Shown: in pieces, positions 18,801-26,166 of the stretch
Layout of the letters: each line of letters begins with the position of its first letter
Position numbering within the stretch: the stretch's first letter is position 1
Source of the DNA: JABCPE02 sp963530295
Lineage (GTDB): Bacteria > Bacteroidota > Bacteroidia > Flavobacteriales > Weeksellaceae
Assembly: GCA_963530295.1 (NCBI GenBank)
Contig: CAUSCF010000005.1
Location: 34,358 to 98,357 of the forward strand
DNA: 64,000 bases
Reading direction: 5' to 3'
Program-made: the position numbers and the translations under genes
The notes under the pieces: generated by a model
Database searches by the model: none
What the model saw: only the letters and a program-made list of their open reading frames with translations
What the model was told of the DNA's origin: nothing

Positions 18801-19991
18801 TTCCACTATTGCGGCTGCGTTGTTATTTTTCTTGCTAAATTCATCTGAAAGGGAAGTTCCGTCAGCCATTGCCTTGCCAGACCTTTCCATAGCAGCTCTG
18901 AATTCATCAGTTCTATTGGCAGCTGCACCGACCGCCTTCTGAACCTCCAGTGATTTTAACCCAAGGCTGTCAAAAATCTCAACCGTTTTTGTGGCTTCTA
19001 CGCCCCGCATTCCCTCGGAAAATCTTAAGAAAAATTCTTCTGGATTAGTATTAAATAATTCTTTCGCCTCCGCCGTGGACATATGCATAGACTGGGCAAA
19101 CAGTCCGATGTTCTCCCCTGCCACCTTCATAAAGTTAGAATATCCCGAAGCCGCTATCTGAGAATCCACCCCAGATTCTTCAAACGCTGCACCAAGCCCT
19201 AAGACTTTATCAATAGATGGCTTGAGTGCGTCTGGCAAAGCACCTATCCTAAGAGTAAAATCTGAAATATTCCCCTCACTGGCTGTTCCCGATGCAGCAA
19301 GTTCGTTCAAGGCAGAACCTACACCATTGATAGCATCAGCATAGCTCTGTCCTTTGGTCTCCTCGAACAATCCTTTGATTTTACCCAAAGAATCTACCAC
19401 GCCCTCTAAACCGCCGTCGAAAGAATCTCCCAGGGCAACATATGCTTTGTCTACCTCTTGAACGAAAGATGCCATTTCCTCCTTAGGAACACCAAGCCGA
19501 CCGCCCACTTCGGCAATCTTGAGCCTGTCCATCTTGGAGGTTCTGGTGTCCATATCATCGAAAGCCTCCCAGAGCTGTTTCACTTCATCCAGTGCCATGC
19601 CTGTAGTCTTCTGAACATCCGCCATAGCATCAGATACTTTGAGTAGTTCTTCTGCTGTGTTTTTCAAATGGAGACCAGCCAAACCTACACCGAGATTTCC
19701 AAAACTGAGTCCTATATCAGAAAGTTTGGAGCGAAATTTCCCTAAAAAGCCTTCTGACTCTTTTAGCTTTCCGCTTACAGCATCAATCTCACTTTTTACT
19801 CTTGAAAAATGCTCTTTTACCTCTTTGAGTTCCGCAGCTTTTCTCATGAACCTTTCAGTTCCTGGTGTGAGTTTCCGAAGCTCACTCTCCAAGGTTCGGG
19901 CTTCCTTGCTTAACCCACTGAAAGAATTTTCAACATCTTTTCCGTTTACCTTTAAAACTATTGTTGTAGATACATTCTTTGCCATGTTCAA
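15876..19991 (-). CDS. phage tail tape measure protein
   Basis: A 1371-aa protein, the longest in the element. N-terminal coiled coil (about 20-90), a PhageMin_Tail-like region around 100-330 (VSDAMADVQKTTGMALDEVK, ESGVDSQIAASGYSNFMKVAG), hydrophobic helices around 440-480 and 525-550, then a very long charged coiled coil (about 560-1140) and a Gly-rich C-terminal part (GGFTGGGFGSPDSSG). It sets tail length during assembly and enters the host on infection. By the rule of about 0.15 nm per residue it predicts a tail near 200 nm (inference). The preferred start is the ATG at 19985 (MAKNVSTT); 19991 is two codons upstream. Confidence 0.93.
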   Translation of the reverse strand: MNMAKNVSTTIVLKVNGKDVENSFSGLSKEARTLESELRKLTPGTERFMRKAAELKEVKEHFSRVKSEIDAVSGKLKESEGFLGKFRSKLSDIGLSFGNLGVGLAGLHLKNTAEELLKVSDAMADVQKTTGMALDEVKQLWEAFDDMDTRTSKMDRLKIAEVGGRLGVPKEEMASFVQEVDKAYVALGDSFDGGLEGVVDSLGKIKGLFEETKGQSYADAINGVGSALNELAASGTASEGNISDFTLRIGALPDALKPSIDKVLGLGAAFEESGVDSQIAASGYSNFMKVAGENIGLFAQSMHMSTAEAKELFNTNPEEFFLRFSEGMRGVEATKTVEIFDSLGLKSLEVQKAVGAAANRTDEFRAAMERSGKAMADGTSLSDEFSKKNNNAAAIVEKLKNAFAEMFTSNNIINLFEDVIRVVGFITGVTKEAGDGIREFKDRLVFLAKIIGVMVTAMVSYKAAMYLIALSTQKAYQQTILYNAVQKAKIAIESAAKGVSLLYAAAKAKLTGNTAGATAAMRAFNMTTKMNPIGLLVAAIGAAIVAYKLYHKEVDAATQKQKNLNDAFVEAEKSIVSQKNELDQLMKTARDETLSKEQRLEAIKKLNEISPEYLGFLNLENINTQEATKAVDKYTEHLLKMARVKALTAKMDKIGEQIIDKENESLGENLGLVDKAANKISNLFGGKDVVNLDKNEAVQYQKWLKAVGKKRADELKKEYAHVYEKRKQDVQGLTDQQRALAEEIKKIQGEEGGTAPASNKPVNSAVANPTKNKTPKKNSGEDKSKSVYEKSLEDKRKYDKELLDAHRKYEDEREKIQLEGYEKEKRLLETEHNRNLEDIENQNKEKKDAIAKVEREISDFQKAKAGASPQAQKNYDAAIQNKREEIAVINSIIAQNNKIKEQMEHTHQLKIKTIDEKAELEKHQRDITNLQKEAALVHEKNENEITEIKTMAEAREKLAEMEFLKLSDQELKNIHTLEDAKKALRENANRAALQAQIELFKKEQKILEDLLSNPNVFSEKSVQELKERIASITTEVNKLNAAKNGNEVGDESQIQKDARKEMDKVDILGFSVTQWSDTFKNLDTTERKLQAVMMGVQALKNAFSQFSELQQRLNERELRSFTKGQDNKKKELLRQLNEGYINQEQYHKGVQLLEEETDAKKAELANRQAKIQKAMAIAQIAINTAQAIIGIWAQVPKFDFGISAGVLTGVVSALGAAQIAAVLAQPDSFDKGGFTGGGFGSPDSSGFRPAGIVHENEYVTPKWMLQNPVVADVVDWMESIRTGRTQAPRGYAEGGFTGGGQTSGGDAQTPATAQMVLGAEMQPILSDLKQVLSELKENGVEAWMVENAENGKRLKNAIKQFENIEKRNARK

Positions 19992-20037
19992 TCTTTAATT
20001 CCCAAAGATTGATTTTTTCTGTTTCTCTCCAAAGGAC

Positions 20038-20065
20038 AAAAAAAACGGACTGAAAATTCAGCCCG
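20038..20065 (-). terminator. terminator upstream of the tape measure gene
   Basis: On the minus strand CGGGCTGAA/TTCAGTCCG pairing followed by eight T. It ends transcription from the 118-aa membrane gene. Confidence 0.65.
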
Positions 20066-20098
20066 CCATTGTTCAATTATGTGAATGTTATGAATGTT

Positions 20099-20455
20099 CT
20101 ATTTTTCTGTTTGAAGAAAAGGATAAGTAATAATCATCCCCGTAGTCGCTATACTAACAAATATATAAAGCACTTTTTCATCTATATTTTCAATAAAAAT
20201 TGAGTAAAAAACCATTCCCAGCAGCCCTAAAAAACCGACTACTAAACTCCAGCCTCCCATTCTGTAAATAGTGTTTGGAAATTTAATCCTACTAAAAAGC
20301 ACACCCAAAAGAACAAGAGAGGGAATGTATAATATAACAAACCAAAACTTAGATATCAATGCATAAGAAAGAACCATAAGTCCTAAGACAGCATTCACTC
20401 CACCAACAGCAAGGAAGATAAGGAGCATTAGTAAAAAAGACTGTGTGTTTTTCAT
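20099..20455 (-). CDS. small four-span membrane protein
   Basis: 118 aa with four hydrophobic segments (about 8-30, 36-53, 67-84, 93-112) and little else. It sits between a tail-completion-like gene and the tape measure, and is closed by its own terminator, so it may be cargo and not a virion component. No recognisable family. Confidence 0.55.
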   Translation of the reverse strand: MKNTQSFLLMLLIFLAVGGVNAVLGLMVLSYALISKFWFVILYIPSLVLLGVLFSRIKFPNTIYRMGGWSLVVGFLGLLGMVFYSIFIENIDEKVLYIFVSIATTGMIITYPFLQTEK

Positions 20456-20478
20456 ACCTCTAAATTAAGTAATTATTT

Positions 20479-20943
20479 TCATTTAGCAAAATGCGAAAGT
20501 GGAAATATAAGCTCTTCAGCGAAATTCTTCGCTCTGAGTTCTGCTACATTCTGGGAAACAAACTCTACTACATCACTTTGTTTGATAGCATCTCCTATGA
20601 ATGGCTGGGCTCTCATCTCCATATCGTGGGCATCATAGTGATATGAATTCCCCAATTTGGATTTCCTAAACCCACCAGCACGCAGACTATTGACACCATA
20701 GTGCTGGACAAAGCCGTGCCGAGCCATACGAATAACCAGCCTGCGCAAGAAAATCTGCTGGTTTCCGTCTTTCTTCCTGCCGTATTTTTTTACATAGGAT
20801 TTAGCAGATGCCTGTTTTAGGCTCGGTTCATCTTCTTTTTTTCCATTGTAGTGGTCCGCAAAAGAATTGGTTTTATTACGAATAGCACCCGTGAGCATCT
20901 GCTCTGCTTTTTGTGCGATTTCTAATTCATCTCTGTATTCCAT
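20479..20943 (-). CDS. phage tail/neck-type protein, basic
   Basis: A 154-aa basic protein beginning MEYRDELEIAQKAEQMLTG and containing VKKYGRKKDGNQQIFLRRL and FVQHYGVNSLRAGGFRKSK. Size and position between head genes and tape measure resemble HK97-gp10-like tail-completion proteins, but I see no diagnostic motif. It is followed (in transcription) by a small membrane gene and preceded by a strong terminator at 20961-21002. Confidence 0.5.
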   Translation of the reverse strand: MEYRDELEIAQKAEQMLTGAIRNKTNSFADHYNGKKEDEPSLKQASAKSYVKKYGRKKDGNQQIFLRRLVIRMARHGFVQHYGVNSLRAGGFRKSKLGNSYHYDAHDMEMRAQPFIGDAIKQSDVVEFVSQNVAELRAKNFAEELIFPLSHFAK

Positions 20944-20960
20944 ATCCCAAATTTACAACA

Positions 20961-21002
20961 AAAAAAACGCCCAGCAATAGTCTTCATTCTATATACTGGG
21001 CG
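20961..21002 (-). terminator. intrinsic terminator
   Basis: Arms CGCCCAG (20996-21002 side) and CTGGGCG with a 21-base loop, followed on the minus strand by T7-8. Located just after the stop of the 106-aa gene. Confidence 0.7.
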
Positions 21003-21007
21003 AAAGT

Positions 21008-21328
21008 TTATACTCCGTGTTTTTTTTCAAAGACCACCCATTTGAATACTCGGTCTACTTCGACTCTGTCATATTCAGCAGGAATGCCTTTTTCCTCATC
21101 TCCTTTAAAAATACATACCTGTCCGTAGGTAATTTCCAATTCTTGGTAAAAGCCCATATCCGTCATGCATTCATAGATATCATGCTCGCTGATAGGCTTA
21201 GAAGGAATTACCCCCCCCACCATTTCTAGAATCCTCTTGGTGGATAGATAGGTTTTTTCCTGTTCCTCGCCGATGTTTCTGTAATACCGCAGAAACAGCT
21301 CTTTTATCTTTTCTTTGTAATCTTCCAT
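21008..21328 (-). CDS. hypothetical 106-aa phage protein
   Basis: Soluble, begins MEDYKEKIKELFLRYYRNIG and ends RVFKWVVFEKKHGV. Last gene of a three-gene set (21831 to 21008) with 1- to 4-base spacing or overlaps between genes, closed by the terminator at 20961-21002. The set follows a long structured leader. No family recognised. Confidence 0.6.
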   Translation of the reverse strand: MEDYKEKIKELFLRYYRNIGEEQEKTYLSTKRILEMVGGVIPSKPISEHDIYECMTDMGFYQELEITYGQVCIFKGDEEKGIPAEYDRVEVDRVFKWVVFEKKHGV

Positions 21329-21331
21329 AAG

Positions 21332-21583
21332 TTATAGTATAAACTTATTGATATCATCTCGAAGAAAAATAAGTCCATAGATAACATCCATTACTTCTTT
21401 TTTTTCTTCCTCGGTTTCTAAATAAAGATGTGCCGTGAGGAGTTTATTGAGATAAGTGTTTATCTTATCCAGCTGCTCCCTAAAGCCAAAGCTTTCGTTC
21501 TGCTGGTTCAGCTTGATATATTCCAGGCATTCTTCTGTGAGTTTTGCCCCTTGAACCTCTATATATTCTTTATTCCCTTTCAT
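21332..21583 (-). CDS. hypothetical 83-aa phage protein
   Basis: Starts MKGNKEYIEVQGAKLTEECL; mostly helical, acidic, ending VIYGLIFLRDDINKFIL. Overlaps the stop of the upstream 83-aa gene by four bases (ATGA type), indicating coupled translation. Unknown function. Confidence 0.55.
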   Translation of the reverse strand: MKGNKEYIEVQGAKLTEECLEYIKLNQQNESFGFREQLDKINTYLNKLLTAHLYLETEEEKKEVMDVIYGLIFLRDDINKFIL

Positions 21584-21831
21584 ATCATATATTTTTCGTG
21601 AAAGTTTTTAAGCATATTTCTGTAGGCTCTAGTAAAGGAACTGCCCCAGGCGTGAGCTCTCTGCTCCTCGTTTTGGAATCCGCAGTAGTAGCATCCTCCT
21701 ACCAACTTCATCTGCAGGCTTCCCCCGAAAACTTCTGCAAAATCTACTGGCTCTATTAGATTTTTTTTCACTCTTCTAAGCACCCTGCTACTATGCTTCA
21801 CAGGTTGTGCAATTGTTGTTTTGCTTCGCAT
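21580..21831 (-). CDS. hypothetical 83-aa basic phage protein
   Basis: Starts MRSKTTIAQPVKHSSRVLRR and contains a C-x-x-C pair (GGCYYCGFQNEEQRAHAW), which could bind a metal. First gene of a three-gene set that is preceded by about 190 bases of structured untranslated leader. Unknown function. Confidence 0.55.
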   Translation of the reverse strand: MRSKTTIAQPVKHSSRVLRRVKKNLIEPVDFAEVFGGSLQMKLVGGCYYCGFQNEEQRAHAWGSSFTRAYRNMLKNFHEKYMI

Positions 21832-22024
21832 TTTATAAAAATTTAAATTAAATTCCCTTTAAAACCACGAAAACAAAAAAACCTTGACTTTCGTGGGTCG
21901 CGAAACAAAACAAGACACAAGGGAATTGTAACCACTACTTATCAAGGCTAAGCCTATATTAAAATTAAAATTAAATGGGATTTTATAAAGACTCTCCCTT
22001 GTCTCTTATTTTATTTCGCTGTTG
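21832..22024 (-). promoter_or_regulatory. structured 5' leader of the 21.0-21.8 kb gene set
   Basis: No ORF. Nested inverted repeats: outer arms aattccctt (21852-21860) and aagggaatt (21920-21928); inner arms ccacgaaa (21866-21873) and tttcgtgg (21890-21897); plus a short palindrome aggctaagcct near 21946-21956. The predicted RNA would fold into a two-storey stem ending about 20 bases before the ATG. Could be a regulatory leader or a small RNA. A TATATTTG box at 22025-22032 (minus strand) lies at its 5' edge. Confidence 0.45.
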
Positions 22025-22032
22025 CAAATATA
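22025..22032 (-). promoter_or_regulatory. -7 promoter box before the structured leader
   Basis: TATATTTG on the minus strand matches TAnnTTTG; the transcript would carry the 190-base leader described at 21832-22024. Confidence 0.4.
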
Positions 22033-22051
22033 CAATAAATATTTAATATAG

Positions 22052-22092
22052 TAATTATAATAATTATATAATTACCATAATTATTATAATTA
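22052..22092. repeat. AT-only 16-bp perfect inverted repeat
   Basis: Arms taattataataattat (22052-22067) and ataattattataatta (22077-22092), loop nine bases. It lies between the lipoprotein terminator and the next promoter, upstream of the -7 box at 22025. Could be a protein-binding site or just an AT-rich spacer hairpin. Confidence 0.5.
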
Positions 22093-22097
22093 TTAAA

Positions 22098-22126
22098 AAA
22101 ATCCCCCATTTTAGGAGGATTTTGCT
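22098..22126 (-). terminator. terminator of the lipoprotein gene
   Basis: On the minus strand AAATCCTCC / GGGGGATTT followed by T residues, directly after the lipoprotein stop at 22133. Confidence 0.7.
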
Positions 22127-22132
22127 TTTATA

Positions 22133-22906
22133 TTATTCCCAGATGTACTCGTAATTTTCTACAGTTCCGTTGGTATATACTCTTCTAGCTGTCAGTGGAT
22201 ATCCATTTTCATCGTAGGAAAAAGTAGAAGTATAGGAAAAATCAGGTGCTGTAGAGGGTACTAAACGCCTGTAAGATATCGAAATATTATTGTGCTCATG
22301 CTGATAAGTGAACGGGCTTAAATATTTATCAAAGGCTTTTTTAGTGTCTTTTACCCAAATGTTTACCTGTATTTTTTGATTGTTTTCATCATATATATTA
22401 TTTACACTGCTTCCTTGTTCGTCGGTATATTCAACAGTATAGTATCCATTTGAAGTCCCGTCTGCTTTATAGTAAGTAGATTTTATCAAGTTATTAATCT
22501 TTCCTGGACGATTTTCAAAGGTTTGATAATTCTTTAGTTCATGAACTCCCGAAGTAACTGTGTATCTTTCTCTCTTGGTCACAAGATTTCCATCAAAATA
22601 ATAAAGCTCATAGGAAGTAAGTTTATCAGTATTGTCGTATCTACTCCATTTCTTCTGTAGACCATTTTCATACTCTATCTTATAACGATAGTTCAAACCG
22701 CCATCTTTGAAATAATCAATTCCAGAAATTTTCTTATCTGAACCATAGTAGATTTTGGTATGAAGCATACCATCTTTATTAATTTGGACAATTCTTTTTT
22801 CTTCTAATACTTTTGGAGAAGTGTTGTTAAGAGAATTACTGTCCTCACTTCTGGAACACGATGTCACAGCTATTGCTATTGTAGCAAAAGTCAAAATGTT
22901 TTTCAT
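22133..22906 (-). CDS. prophage-encoded surface lipoprotein (cargo)
   Basis: A 257-aa protein with a lipoprotein signal (MKNILTFATIAIAVTSCS; Cys17), then a beta-rich body with YD-like repeats (IYYGSDKKISGIDYF, YELYYFDGNLVTKRERY, FSYDENGYPLTARRVY). It should sit in the outer membrane. It has a TATCTTTG promoter 26 bases upstream and a terminator just downstream, so it forms a self-contained moron. Lipoproteins of this kind in prophages can alter receptors and block superinfection; here that is only a suggestion. Confidence 0.7.
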   Translation of the reverse strand: MKNILTFATIAIAVTSCSRSEDSNSLNNTSPKVLEEKRIVQINKDGMLHTKIYYGSDKKISGIDYFKDGGLNYRYKIEYENGLQKKWSRYDNTDKLTSYELYYFDGNLVTKRERYTVTSGVHELKNYQTFENRPGKINNLIKSTYYKADGTSNGYYTVEYTDEQGSSVNNIYDENNQKIQVNIWVKDTKKAFDKYLSPFTYQHEHNNISISYRRLVPSTAPDFSYTSTFSYDENGYPLTARRVYTNGTVENYEYIWE

Positions 22907-22923
22907 ATTATCACAAATTTTTC

Positions 22924-22965
22924 TTCAGCCACAAAGATAATAAAAAAATCCCTGCTGGTGCAGGG
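22924..22965 (-). repeat. 42-bp direct repeat, copy A (terminator plus promoter)
   Basis: Matches 24277-24318 at 41 of 42 positions. It includes the hairpin ccctgc-tggt-gcaggg (22950-22965) with a T7 run on the minus strand, and the promoter box TATCTTTG (22932-22939, minus strand). It ends the 75-aa gene and starts the lipoprotein gene. Confidence 0.85.
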
Positions 22966-22973
22966 CGGGGTGG

Positions 22974-23201
22974 TTAATATGGTTTATAAAAATCAAAATT
23001 ACTCAACAATATGACAATGGCTATAATTAAAAAAACAAAGTCTTTTATTTGTAATCCATACCATTCTCTATCTGTATGGAAAACTTTTATTTTCCCTATA
23101 GTGACATCCATGAGCATATATAAAAAACCTACTCCAAAAATAAATGCACTAATGACTGATATGAGATTTAATAAAAACATTTCTCCATTTCTATAGTACA
23201 A
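22974..23201 (-). CDS. 75-aa two-span membrane protein
   Basis: Starts MYYRNGEMFLLNLISVISAF. Two hydrophobic segments (about 8-31 and 52-69) separated by a charged loop with KVFHTDREWYGLQIKD. It begins nine bases after the stop of the 349-aa gene and is followed by a terminator, so it is the second gene of the cargo unit. Its partner also carries a membrane segment, hinting at a membrane complex. No family recognised. A start at the internal ATG (MFLLNL) is also possible. Confidence 0.55.
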   Translation of the reverse strand: MYYRNGEMFLLNLISVISAFIFGVGFLYMLMDVTIGKIKVFHTDREWYGLQIKDFVFLIIAIVILLSNFDFYKPY

Positions 23202-23210
23202 ATTTATAAA

Positions 23211-24260
23211 TTATTTTGGTATATCTTTATTTGTGTCAAATTGTTTCAAGATTTTTATCATATCATCAGGATTTTTGATATTCAAACTATCTTTATACTG
23301 GTTAAAAACTTCTTTTTTCATATTTCTATTGTCTTGTTTATCAAGAAAATCAGATATAGCCTTTATTAAACCTTCTGTTTTTAAAGAACTTCCATTACTA
23401 GAAGTATATCCTCCCCCAACAATAGCTAAGACTATTCCCGCGAATAAAGTACTCTTTTTTATGGAAGATTTAAGATCTATTTTACCAGGACTATTAAGAT
23501 TTATTTTTACTTCAAAATCATTAGAAGAAATTCCACTCAAATTTAAATGTTCTGCAATTTCATCTATTAACTCTAAAAGATTGTATCCTAGACTAAATAA
23601 ATCTTTTGCTTTTATATCATGTCTTGATTGGACATTAATAATAAAATGAGCCTCCTCTCCTAAAATGAAGAAATCTTGTAAACTTCTTTCTATTACATCT
23701 GCATATTTGCTGACATTTGTAATCGCTTGATGAGAAGTAAACATCTTAAATAAATTAGGGTCTAATGATTTTTTAGGAAAATCTTGTATCCATTCTACTC
23801 GTTTATTTAAAAATTGATTTTCATATTCAAAATTTCTTTTTTCTTCATCCGAAAACTCTGCAATAGAAGATTCTTGAACTATTCCAAAAGAAACGAATTC
23901 AGAATTAGAAGATGGTATAATTACAATATCTCCCTTTTTAACTTCTTCATAAAAATTTGAAATTTGTCCTGCAATTAATCCTACCTGTTGTTTAGTTATA
24001 GTGCATTCTCCATCTTCAGTATAAAATTCTGTTACTAAATCCTTTATATTAGATAATCTTTTGTTAGCCTCCGTGAAAGTGTTTCTTATTGAAGATAAAC
24101 TCCTTAAAGAAACCTCAGTATGTCCAAGTCCTACAAAATTATTTTCTACAAAGACTTCATATAAAGATCCAGATTGAGTTCTTATCAACCAATATTTCTT
24201 ATCATTAGGAATTTTGTCTATACTATTTACTAAATTATCTAAAATTTCATTATAATTCAT
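23211..24260 (-). CDS. EVE/PUA-like (Mrr-N-like) protein with membrane segment, candidate defence or exclusion effector
   Basis: 349 aa in three parts. (1) Residues about 22-195: KKYWLIRTQSGSLYEVFVEN, then NFVGLGH, KKGDIVIIPSSNSEFVSFG, and KRVEWIQDFPKKSLDPNLF followed by SKYADVIERSL. This order (W-R-x-G-Y, GLG/IGW, GDxVxxP, GxV, R-x-VEW) resembles the EVE/PUA-like N-terminal module of Mrr-type restriction proteins, which senses modified or foreign nucleic acid. (2) Residues about 205-265, with FIINVQSRHDIKAKD and VKINLNSPGKIDLKS. (3) A glycine-rich hydrophobic helix (268-286), then a charged helical tail. No nuclease motif is visible, so the effector step may be at the membrane. AT-rich, own promoter 25 bases upstream, unit bounded by direct repeats. 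Family assignment is by pattern recall only. Confidence 0.55.
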   Translation of the reverse strand: MNYNEILDNLVNSIDKIPNDKKYWLIRTQSGSLYEVFVENNFVGLGHTEVSLRSLSSIRNTFTEANKRLSNIKDLVTEFYTEDGECTITKQQVGLIAGQISNFYEEVKKGDIVIIPSSNSEFVSFGIVQESSIAEFSDEEKRNFEYENQFLNKRVEWIQDFPKKSLDPNLFKMFTSHQAITNVSKYADVIERSLQDFFILGEEAHFIINVQSRHDIKAKDLFSLGYNLLELIDEIAEHLNLSGISSNDFEVKINLNSPGKIDLKSSIKKSTLFAGIVLAIVGGGYTSSNGSSLKTEGLIKAISDFLDKQDNRNMKKEVFNQYKDSLNIKNPDDMIKILKQFDTNKDIPK

Positions 24261-24276
24261 AAAGTTGTAATTTTAA

Positions 24277-24318
24277 TTCAGCCACAAAGATAATAAAAAA
24301 AGCCCTGCTGGTGCAGGG
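24277..24318 (-). repeat. 42-bp direct repeat, copy B (terminator plus promoter)
   Basis: Near-identical to 22924-22965. Hairpin ccctgc-tggt-gcaggg at 24303-24318 with T7 on the minus strand; promoter box TATCTTTG at 24285-24292 (minus strand), 25 bases before the 349-aa gene. Together with copy A it brackets a 1353-bp unit. Confidence 0.85.
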
Positions 24319-24378
24319 AATATTTCTTATTGAAAAAAAACACGATTTTTTTCCAAATCAAAAATAATATGGAAAAAA

Positions 24379-24407
24379 ACAGCGAGAATTTGCCACATTC
24401 TCGCTGT
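24379..24407 (-). terminator. terminator after the 167-aa tail gene
   Basis: Perfect 11-bp arms acagcgagaat / attctcgctgt with a seven-base loop and T7 on the minus strand, seven bases after the stop codon at 24414. Confidence 0.85.
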
Positions 24408-24413
24408 TTTTAT

Positions 24414-24917
24414 TTAGCACACTTTATCTACATCGCTCCAGTCATCAGCATCAAGTTTCAGCGACTGAATGTTCTTCAGCTGGAAACTCACTTCTACCCC
24501 GAAGAGCCTGCTCACATCCAGTTCCACAGGACGGACTTCTACGCTGTTTTTTACAAAAGCTCCGTAGAGGAAATGTTCGGGTTTATTAGCATCAAAGCGC
24601 ATTCGTGATGCTACTTTTAGAGCCAGTTTTTCTGCCTTGTCTATCGCCTCGTATTGTTTCTCGTAATCATCTGCTGGAGCGTCCAGAAGAATAGCGAAAC
24701 TCATATTTCGCACTGCTGATGAAGTCGCCATCTGCTCCCCTTCAATCCCAAAATTGTAGTTAAAAAGCGCCAAGCACGGAAACTGAATTCCTCTGGAACT
24801 CTGCTCTTTGTTTCTTAATTCTCTCGAAAAATAACCAATAAAATCCTCCAAGAATTCAGATTTTTCCACGATTTGGTTAAAGTAATTCTTTAACTCTAAA
24901 TAAGATGTTCCTCTCAT
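24414..24917 (-). CDS. putative phage tail-terminator / minor tail protein
   Basis: A 167-aa soluble protein, MRGTSYLELKNYFNQIVEKS..., with a mixed alpha/beta composition and no recognisable catalytic motif. It overlaps by one base the stop of the upstream 256-aa gene. Size and position between lysis genes and tape measure suggest a tail-completion role, but this is positional inference. A strong terminator follows directly. Confidence 0.5.
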   Translation of the reverse strand: MRGTSYLELKNYFNQIVEKSEFLEDFIGYFSRELRNKEQSSRGIQFPCLALFNYNFGIEGEQMATSSAVRNMSFAILLDAPADDYEKQYEAIDKAEKLALKVASRMRFDANKPEHFLYGAFVKNSVEVRPVELDVSRLFGVEVSFQLKNIQSLKLDADDWSDVDKVC

Positions 24918-25687
24918 TATGTTTTATTTTTCAGTTTGTGAATTTTATTACTTTCCAAAAATGCGTTCATGAAATCATACAACAGAGTCTTCTGGCACTC
25001 GTGCAAGTTCCCCAGCAGGCGGAGTTCATCTGCTGCCATCATTACTACAATCTGAGAAAATGGAGTGAATTTTTTCTTGGCAGTAAATACAGGCTGATCT
25101 TCTGAGCGTGGCGTGTCGCTCTTGAAAATGCTCGGATACACCTTGGCAATATACATCCTCACCGACCCAAAGATAAAACCTATTCGCTCCGCTTCCTTTA
25201 CATCTATTTTGTCCGAAATCTCAGCGATTTTCGGAAGTAGATTTTTGTCAAATCTTGGTTCTTTGCTCTCGCTCTTCGGGTCCAGCCGATATAATGCCGC
25301 CACCAGCTGGCGGAGATACACCTCTTTTTTCTCGGTCTGGTAACGATAGAACAAGGTATCGCAGACAGAAAACTGCTCTATGGTAATATCCCCCATTCTT
25401 ACGGCAGGTTTTACCAAGCCTTTGATTTCTGGGAAATGATGCAGTTTCGGCTCTTCTGATATGAATTTAAGAGCTGGAGCAAAATTGGAAATCGGTATGT
25501 TTTTCAAAACCTTTCTCATCTTAATACGCTCCCAAATACTTCCCTTTTTCATCAAAAGAATCTGCACTATCTGCATATACTGCTCGGTAAAATCTTCCGT
25601 ATCAGTATGGCTGATGATATGGATAATCTCTCTTTGCTGGTAATCCGTAAGCTCCTCCCAGCAGTCTGGAACGCTGATTTGATTCAT
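24917..25687 (-). CDS. hypothetical 256-aa phage protein
   Basis: Begins MNQISVPDCWEELTDYQQRE; predominantly helical, soluble. Located six bases downstream of the endolysin and overlapping the 167-aa gene. It may be a tail assembly factor; I recognise no family. The phrase DTLFYRYQTEKKEVYLRQLV and a basic C-terminus (ESNKIHKLKNKT) are its most distinctive parts. Confidence 0.5.
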   Translation of the reverse strand: MNQISVPDCWEELTDYQQREIIHIISHTDTEDFTEQYMQIVQILLMKKGSIWERIKMRKVLKNIPISNFAPALKFISEEPKLHHFPEIKGLVKPAVRMGDITIEQFSVCDTLFYRYQTEKKEVYLRQLVAALYRLDPKSESKEPRFDKNLLPKIAEISDKIDVKEAERIGFIFGSVRMYIAKVYPSIFKSDTPRSEDQPVFTAKKKFTPFSQIVVMMAADELRLLGNLHECQKTLLYDFMNAFLESNKIHKLKNKT

Positions 25688-25693
25688 TTTTTA

Positions 25694-26164
25694 CTAAAAT
25701 TTTTCCCACTGGAAATGCATCCAGTCGTAGTTTTTCTCCCTTCCGAGCGAAATAAAGCCGTGTTTGTAGAATATATCAATCATCGCTTTATATTCTGGTC
25801 GGGCAAAACGGGCTGTTCTTGCTGTTTCTTTCAGCTGATTTCTTTCAGGGTCAAGGTCAATCGCAAGTCCCCAGGAATGCACTGAAAACTCACTGCCCCC
25901 ACGCATTTTTCGGAAATTAAAACAGCCTCCGAAAATATCAATGCCCAATTCTCTGATTTTATCTGGTCCGTAATGCTTCAGAATATCAGAAAATACGGCT
26001 TTCAACGGCTCTGCTATTTCCTTGTGGCAGGTTATTTTTCTTACTATTTGGTTTTTGTCCCAAGCCAACCGCATAGGATACGGCAGATCTATGGTTACCA
26101 AATAACCGGCCCCCGCAGGATTGGGAACCCCGAATCTGTTTCTAAAATGGGATACTATTTTCAT
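25694..26164 (-). CDS. phage endolysin, M15-family peptidase
   Basis: A 156-aa zinc peptidase of the VanY/L-Ala-D-Glu type that cuts peptidoglycan stem peptides. Metal ligands are visible as H96 and D103 in EFSVHSWGLAIDLD and H150 in DWMHFQ. No signal peptide, so it needs the holin for export. It follows holin, spanin and a 53-aa membrane gene in a tight lysis cassette. Confidence 0.88.
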   Translation of the reverse strand: MKIVSHFRNRFGVPNPAGAGYLVTIDLPYPMRLAWDKNQIVRKITCHKEIAEPLKAVFSDILKHYGPDKIRELGIDIFGGCFNFRKMRGGSEFSVHSWGLAIDLDPERNQLKETARTARFARPEYKAMIDIFYKHGFISLGREKNYDWMHFQWEKF

Positions 26165-26166
26165 AT

